This document shows, piece after piece, positions 6,939-10,732 of a stretch of 10,732 bases of DNA. The notes under the pieces were generated by a model that made no database searches, was not told the origin of the DNA, and saw only the letters and a program-made list of their open reading frames with translations. The first letter of the stretch is position 1. Every line of letters begins with the position of its first letter. The position numbers and the translations under genes were made by a program. The DNA comes from an uncultured Lachnospiraceae bacterium (GTDB lineage Bacteria; Bacillota; Clostridia; Lachnospirales; Lachnospiraceae). The stretch spans positions 1-10,732 of the forward strand of contig CACZOG010000273.1 of assembly GCA_902782715.1 (NCBI GenBank). Reading direction: 5' to 3'.

Positions 6939-6967
6939 ATTTTACAATTATTACCACAAAATAGCAA
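6939..6967 (-). promoter_or_regulatory. Candidate sigma-A-type promoter for ftsZ-nrdR
   Basis: In the 81-nt gap between ftsQ and ftsZ, the minus strand reads TTGCTA (6967-6962; 4 of 6 matches to TTGACA), a 17-nt spacer, and TAAAAT (6944-6939; 5 of 6 to TATAAT). It would start transcription near 6932 and give a leader of about 30 nt carrying the strong ribosome binding site. This would add ftsZ-nrdR transcription to read-through from the upstream division genes. The A/T-rich context raises the chance of coincidental matches. Confidence 0.5.
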
Positions 6968-6982
6968 TGTTTTTTATGAATT

Positions 6983-7768
6983 TTATTCAACATCTTCGTT
7001 AAAGACATAATTGGAATTTTCATCCGAAAACTTTTCCATATGGAGTATTCCTTTTTTGCCTTCAAGATTAGGTAAAATCAGCACAAGCTGAGTGAATTTT
7101 TCATCAAGATGATCCGCTGCACCGAGTCCCACTCTCGCATCATCAAAAAACAGTGTTACATTCCTGTTTTCGTCGAAATAAATGATATCCGCGCGAAGTG
7201 AATGTTTGTTAAGAAGTTTGGTGATATTTAAGATCAGATTGAAGATATCTTTATCCTCAACCGGAAGCGGTTCATAAAGCACAAAATGATCGAAATCAAG
7301 ACCTGTTACGACAGGTATGTTTGCAGTCTTGACTTTTGACACTTCAACAACCGTTCCTTCATTGTCGAAATACATGTAATTGCCGATGTTTGAAACACAT
7401 CCCGCAAGGTATTTTTCATACACATGGATCTTAACCGTGTTTCTGTCGATAATCTCGACATCCATCTGCTCCACAAAGGGTATGTCTTTGATCGATTTGT
7501 TGTTGTATTTTAAGAACACAAAGATCGTGTTTCTCGGCAGCTTATCGCTTAAAACGTAGTTCGTTATCTCTTCTGCAGTGTAGTGAGCCGAGCCCTCTAC
7601 CGTAACGGATTTTATCTTGAATCCTTCCCAGAAAAGAAGCACGATGATCCCGATGAACATGACTATGATAAAAGGCACAATGAATTTCGTAACATTGTAT
7701 TTGAAAACCATATCCGTGTTCTTAAAAAGCTTGATATTCGGTTTTTTCAGTTTTCTTTTCTTTGCCAT
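6983..7768 (-). CDS. ftsQ: Cell division protein FtsQ/DivIB
   Basis: Bitopic divisome protein that bridges early and late division proteins with FtsL/FtsB-type partners. The 261 residues show a basic cytoplasmic tail (MAKKRKLKKPNIKLFKN), one membrane helix at about 29-48, a POTRA domain from about 51 to 119 (IKSVTVEGSAHYTAEEI at its start, then PFVEQMDVEIIDRNTVKIHVYEK), and a C-terminal FtsQ/DivIB beta domain (about 120-245; YMYFDNEGTVVEVS and IPVVTGL are typical). It begins at the stop of ftsW (TAATG, one-base overlap) with AGAGAGAAG upstream. Sequence conservation in this family is low; the assignment rests on architecture, the typical motifs and the position between ftsW and ftsZ. FtsQ and DivIB are the Gram-negative and Gram-positive names for the same protein. 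Confidence 0.93.
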   Translation of the reverse strand: MAKKRKLKKPNIKLFKNTDMVFKYNVTKFIVPFIIVMFIGIIVLLFWEGFKIKSVTVEGSAHYTAEEITNYVLSDKLPRNTIFVFLKYNNKSIKDIPFVEQMDVEIIDRNTVKIHVYEKYLAGCVSNIGNYMYFDNEGTVVEVSKVKTANIPVVTGLDFDHFVLYEPLPVEDKDIFNLILNITKLLNKHSLRADIIYFDENRNVTLFFDDARVGLGAADHLDEKFTQLVLILPNLEGKKGILHMEKFSDENSNYVFNEDVE

Positions 7769-9066
7769 TATCTTCTCTCTATGAATTTACCGATATTGAG
7801 TACCAGTCCTATTTCAATGTACATGAAAACTATCGAGCTTCCGCCGGCCGAGATCAAAGGAAGAGGAAGTCCGGTATTCGGGAAAAGTCTGGTAACGACG
7901 CAGACATTGATTATTACCTGCAGTGCTATATGCGCCAGCACCCCGACGACGATCATTCTGTCCAACAGATCGTCCGTATTCATCGCTATCATATACATTC
8001 TAGCCAGTAAGACCAAATAAAGCAGAATTACGCTCACTCCGCCCACGAGGCCTAATTCTTCACAGATAAGTGCGAAGATCATATCGTTCTGCGCTTCGGG
8101 AAGTTTCTTGATCTTCTGCATACTGTTTCCGATGCCTTCACCGAAATATCCGCCTGAACCGATCGCATACATTGCCTGGTTTGTCTGGTCTGCAGATGCG
8201 GGATAGTCTTCGGGATAAAGCCACGCCATGATTCTTTTAGCCTGGTAAGGATGGATATCCTGCTCTTCTTTGCCGTGATTTATCGAAACTATTACGATCA
8301 ACGCTATAAATGCCGCCAGAAGCAGAATGGCCGCAATAGTGATCGTATTCTTAATATTCGGACTCGCAACAATGATCATTGCGTAAATGATCAGGAATAC
8401 AACTATAGCCGAAGAAAGGTCTGACGAAAATTCAAATATCATGTAAGTGGGCACTACCGCTACAGCAAGGAATAACAGAATCCCTCTCTTCTTTTCAAGG
8501 GACATTCCCGCATTGTAGATCGCAAGTGCAAAAGCGATGATCAGTAAAAGTTTTGCGATCTCCGAAGGCTGGAAACTAATGTTCAGTCCGGGGATGTTGA
8601 TCCACCTGTAAGCGCCGTTCGCCTTGATAAGAAAGCCTTTTCCGACAATAGCGGACTTGGCATCTTCTCCGCCTGATTCGCCTCCGATGCTCTTCATGAT
8701 CTGAATGAATACGAAGAACGAACATGAAACAATGTAATAAATAAAAGGGTTTGTAAGTATCGAATATAATAAAGGGCTGCTTTCTTTAAGACTCTTAACA
8801 TTAAAACCTGCAACAAAAAACATTATCACAAGTCCGACAATGGTAAAAAAGATGGATTTAAGCAGCGTTCTGTCACTGAAATTAACTTTAATGATATTAA
8901 GAAAAGTCTTGGTTTCGCTGGATTCGAAAGCAAGAGCCGAATAAACGAAAATAAGGCAGAGGATAGAAAGAAAAATAGAGATAAAGACGATCGAGAGGTC
9001 TATATCTTTGAATGAAAACGCTTTTATTTTTTCCTTTTTGGCTGCCGCCTTAACTTTTTCTCTCAT
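7768..9066 (-). CDS. ftsW: Septal peptidoglycan polymerase FtsW (SEDS family)
   Basis: Multi-spanning SEDS glycosyltransferase that polymerises lipid II at the septum together with a class B penicillin-binding protein. In 432 residues, hallmark motifs are NGAYRWINIPG (150-160) leading to SFQPSEIAKL (164-173), SSDLSSAIV (214-222), the loop AKRIMAWLYPEDYP (276-289), LPEAQNDMIFALICEELG (322-339) with D328 at the catalytic aspartate position, and PNTGLPLPLISAGGSS (396-411). Ten or so hydrophobic helices are visible. The start at 9066 (MREKVK) has GGAG 6 nt upstream and lies 14 nt after the mraY stop; the open frame extends upstream inside mraY, but without support. RodA is an alternative for any SEDS protein, but the neighbours mraY and ftsQ favour FtsW. 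An unusual loop rich in glycine and acidic residues occurs at about 127-140. Confidence 0.95.
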   Translation of the reverse strand: MREKVKAAAKKEKIKAFSFKDIDLSIVFISIFLSILCLIFVYSALAFESSETKTFLNIIKVNFSDRTLLKSIFFTIVGLVIMFFVAGFNVKSLKESSPLLYSILTNPFIYYIVSCSFFVFIQIMKSIGGESGGEDAKSAIVGKGFLIKANGAYRWINIPGLNISFQPSEIAKLLLIIAFALAIYNAGMSLEKKRGILLFLAVAVVPTYMIFEFSSDLSSAIVVFLIIYAMIIVASPNIKNTITIAAILLLAAFIALIVIVSINHGKEEQDIHPYQAKRIMAWLYPEDYPASADQTNQAMYAIGSGGYFGEGIGNSMQKIKKLPEAQNDMIFALICEELGLVGGVSVILLYLVLLARMYMIAMNTDDLLDRMIVVGVLAHIALQVIINVCVVTRLFPNTGLPLPLISAGGSSIVFMYIEIGLVLNIGKFIERR

Positions 9067-9072
9067 ATGTAA

Positions 9073-9076
9073 CTCC
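9073..9076 (-). promoter_or_regulatory. Ribosome binding site deciding the ftsW start
   Basis: GGAG on the minus strand in the mraY-ftsW gap, 6 nt before the ATG at 9066. It favours this start over ATG codons upstream at 9165 that would overlap the end of mraY by about 85 nt. Confidence 0.75.
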
Positions 9077-9080
9077 GAAA

Positions 9081-10052
9081 CTAAACATAGAGTGCGATAA
9101 CGCCTATTGCACAAAGGATCGCAGTGGCGATCGTAAAGATCGAAACGACCTTGGTCTCTTTCCATCCGCTCTTTTCGAAATGATGATGAATGGGAGCCAT
9201 TTTAAAAATTCTTTTGCCGTGTGTCAGCTTAAAATAGCTTACCTGAAGCATAACCGAACCGACCTCGGCAACATACACGAATGCGATTATAAGAAGGAAT
9301 ACGGGAACTTTTAACTCTATCGCGCAGAGTGCGACAAATCCGCCTATTGCAAGCGAACCCGTATCTCCCATGAATACTTTAGCGGGATGGCAGTTGAATA
9401 CAAGGAATCCAAGGAGTGCGCCCATCATAATGATGATCGGGTAAATGAGTCCGCTGTTTTCCTTAAATGCAACAAGAAGAAGGAAACCGAGTATAACAAG
9501 CGTAACCTTGCTTAAAAGTCCGTCAAGTCCGTCTGTAAAGTTAGCACCGTTATCGGTACCTATGATAACAAGAAAATCAAACGGAATAACAAGCCATCCG
9601 AGGTTGAATTCCATACCGTACGCAAAAGGGATCTTTATTGCGAGCGATATGTCCGAAAACCAGTACATATATGCAATGACAAGTCCGGTAAAAAGTATCT
9701 GAAGCCCCATCTTCTGCCATGCTTTAAGGCCTCCGGAACTTTTCTTTTTAACCTTGATAAAATCATCAAGAAATCCAACAATTCCGAATAATAAAGTCAT
9801 GGCGCAGGGAGCGATCGCTTCTTCGTATTTACCGATGATGAAAGCTGCGGGAATACAGAATGCAACAATGATCATTATTCCGCCCATAGTCGGAGTACCG
9901 TTCTTTACAAGGTGCGATTCGGGTCCTTCCTGTCTTATAGTCTGGCCGAATTTAAGTCTCCTCAAAAGCGGTATAAAAGCAGGCGCGCTTACGATCATGA
10001 TCGCAAAAGCCGCCATAAAAAGAACAAACATTTTTAAACCTGTGGTCATCAT
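9081..10052 (-). CDS. mraY: Phospho-N-acetylmuramoyl-pentapeptide-transferase MraY
   Basis: Integral membrane enzyme that transfers phospho-MurNAc-pentapeptide from UDP to undecaprenyl phosphate, giving lipid I. The 323-residue length is typical of Gram-positive MraY. Key motifs: GTPTMGGIM (52-60), GFLDDFIKVKKK (93-104) with the catalytic-site aspartates D96 and D97, NFTDGLDGL (171-179) with D174 and D177, VFMGDTGSLAIGG (226-238) with D230, and the periplasm-proximal-family signature APIHHHFEKSGWKE (286-299) containing the HHH triad. Around ten hydrophobic helices are visible. The start ATG overlaps the penicillin-binding protein stop (ATGATGA) with GGGAGAG 8 nt upstream; a second ATG follows immediately. 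murE/murF lie elsewhere or upstream of the window, and murD does not follow, as it often does. Confidence 0.97.
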   Translation of the reverse strand: MMTTGLKMFVLFMAAFAIMIVSAPAFIPLLRRLKFGQTIRQEGPESHLVKNGTPTMGGIMIIVAFCIPAAFIIGKYEEAIAPCAMTLLFGIVGFLDDFIKVKKKSSGGLKAWQKMGLQILFTGLVIAYMYWFSDISLAIKIPFAYGMEFNLGWLVIPFDFLVIIGTDNGANFTDGLDGLLSKVTLVILGFLLLVAFKENSGLIYPIIIMMGALLGFLVFNCHPAKVFMGDTGSLAIGGFVALCAIELKVPVFLLIIAFVYVAEVGSVMLQVSYFKLTHGKRIFKMAPIHHHFEKSGWKETKVVSIFTIATAILCAIGVIALYV

Positions 10053-10732
10053 TCTATTATCTCTCCCGTGATCTCATCGGCAATGTCTTCGCCGGTGCTT
10101 TCTTCATCTTCTTTTACGACGATGTTTGATGTATAAATACCTTTCTCGTTAAGTTCCTCAACTTCGCTTTCCGTCAAAGCCTCGGTCATTGGAATGTTAA
10201 GATAAGGCAGTACTTCCGTATAAATATCTCTTGTAAGCTGACAGGACTGGTTAACTGCACCCGCCGACTGGTCGATGATGTTAGGTCTGTCGATTACGAC
10301 ATACATAACTATCTGAGGATCGTCTGCAGGAGCAAAACTCATAAATGATACGACATACTGTCCGGGCAGATATCCGCCGACACCCGAGATCTGTGCAGTA
10401 CCTGTTTTACCGCCGATCCTGTAACCTGCGGGACGTGATTTCTTACCTGTACCTTCCTGCTCTTCAACAACACCGATGCAGTACTCTTTTAATGTTTTGG
10501 ATGTTGTCTCCGAAACCGTCTGCTTTAATATCTTGGGTTCCACATTCTTAACAACGCATCCGTTGCTGTCAACGATCTTGCCTACAACATGGGGTTCATA
10601 ATAATTTCCGCCGTTTATGAGCGAATTAAAACCGCTTATCATCTGTATCATTGTTGCATTGAAACCCTGACCGAATGAAGCTGTCGCAAGCTCGGTTGTA
10701 TTAAGCGTTCTCTCGTTAAATACAAGGCCTTC
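10049..10732 (-). CDS. Class B penicillin-binding protein (FtsI/SpoVD-type transpeptidase), C-terminal part
   Basis: Last 227 residues of a peptidoglycan transpeptidase that cross-links stem peptides, probably the partner of the FtsW encoded two genes on. The open frame continues to the right edge; visible residues begin EGLVFNERTLNTTELATASF. The fragment holds GQGFNATMIQMISGFNSLING (around the usual GYGxxVTPLQ region) and the third active-site motif KTGT in IGGKTGTAQISG (visible residues 109-112), followed by FMSFAPADDPQIVMYVVIDRP (typical core end). The SxxK and SxN motifs lie outside the window. After the domain come about 55 residues with an acidic tail (EDEESTGEDIADEITGEIIE); this is too short for the PASTA domain carried by many SpoVD/PBP2B proteins. 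Position immediately before mraY fits a division or sporulation PBP; which of the two cannot be decided here. Confidence 0.92.
   Translation of the reverse strand, partial: EGLVFNERTLNTTELATASFGQGFNATMIQMISGFNSLINGGNYYEPHVVGKIVDSNGCVVKNVEPKILKQTVSETTSKTLKEYCIGVVEEQEGTGKKSRPAGYRIGGKTGTAQISGVGGYLPGQYVVSFMSFAPADDPQIVMYVVIDRPNIIDQSAGAVNQSCQLTRDIYTEVLPYLNIPMTEALTESEVEELNEKGIYTSNIVVKEDEESTGEDIADEITGEIIE

Noticed and set aside
6923..6940. Possible NrdR box in the ftsZ leader (plus strand ACACACATATATTGATAT)
   Set aside because: The ATATATTG core resembles part of an NrdR box, but the ACAC flank is out of register, the right half is missing, and no second box at the usual spacing is visible. The A/T-rich context makes chance likely.
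6902..6967. Upstream extension of ftsZ by 22 codons
   Set aside because: The extension runs through the promoter and ribosome binding site region, and GAGGAGG is ideally spaced for 6901.
9067..9165. Upstream extension of ftsW by 33 codons
   Set aside because: The added residues (MERDQGRFDLYDRHC...) overlap the mraY end, do not look like a SEDS N-terminus, and the ATG at 9066 has a well-spaced GGAG.
1..10732. Mobile elements, CRISPR arrays, tRNA or rRNA genes, riboswitches
   Set aside because: No transposase, integrase, regularly spaced repeats, cloverleaf or long structured leader was seen; gaps between genes are all under about 85 nt.

Overview
The window looks like a chromosomal segment of a low-to-mid GC Gram-positive anaerobe of the class Clostridia, most likely Lachnospiraceae. 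This is inferred from the gene order (division penicillin-binding protein, mraY, ftsW, ftsQ/divIB, ftsZ, nrdR), strong AGGAGG-type ribosome binding sites, and protein style; no taxonomic marker gene is present. Every real gene lies on the minus strand, so transcription runs from high to low coordinates. The gene density is very high and no gap between genes exceeds about 80 bases.

Region 1 (about 10732 down to 5264) is the distal part of a division and cell wall (dcw) cluster. It contains the C-terminal part of a class B penicillin-binding protein (transpeptidase), MraY (lipid I synthesis), FtsW (septal glycan polymerase), FtsQ/DivIB (divisome scaffold), FtsZ (ring-forming GTPase) and NrdR (ribonucleotide reductase repressor). 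Junctions are tight: ATGA overlap pbp/mraY, 14 nt mraY/ftsW, TAATG overlap ftsW/ftsQ, 9 nt ftsZ/nrdR. The one real gap (81 nt) is in front of ftsZ and holds a plausible sigma-A-type promoter and a strong ribosome binding site. murD and murG, which often sit on either side of ftsW, are absent here. A good rho-independent terminator follows nrdR.

Region 2 (5194 down to 1, continuing outside) is an oligopeptide/dipeptide-type ABC importer operon: a lipoprotein substrate-binding protein, permease 1 (DppB type), permease 2 (DppC type), ATPase 1 (DppD type) and the first 42 codons of ATPase 2. Between the two permease genes, coupled by a 19-nt gap upstream and an 8-nt overlap downstream, sits a 340-residue protein related to PseG/SpsG, the GT-B-fold hydrolases/transferases that act on UDP-sugars in pseudaminic acid synthesis. 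No other nonulosonic-acid gene is in view, and several of its family motifs are altered.

The most unusual feature of the window is this PseG-like gene embedded in a peptide transporter operon, just downstream of a dcw cluster that lacks murG. The rest is a conventional housekeeping region with moderate peculiarities: a divergent FtsZ C-terminal subdomain, short ABC ATPases, and nrdR in the ftsZ operon.
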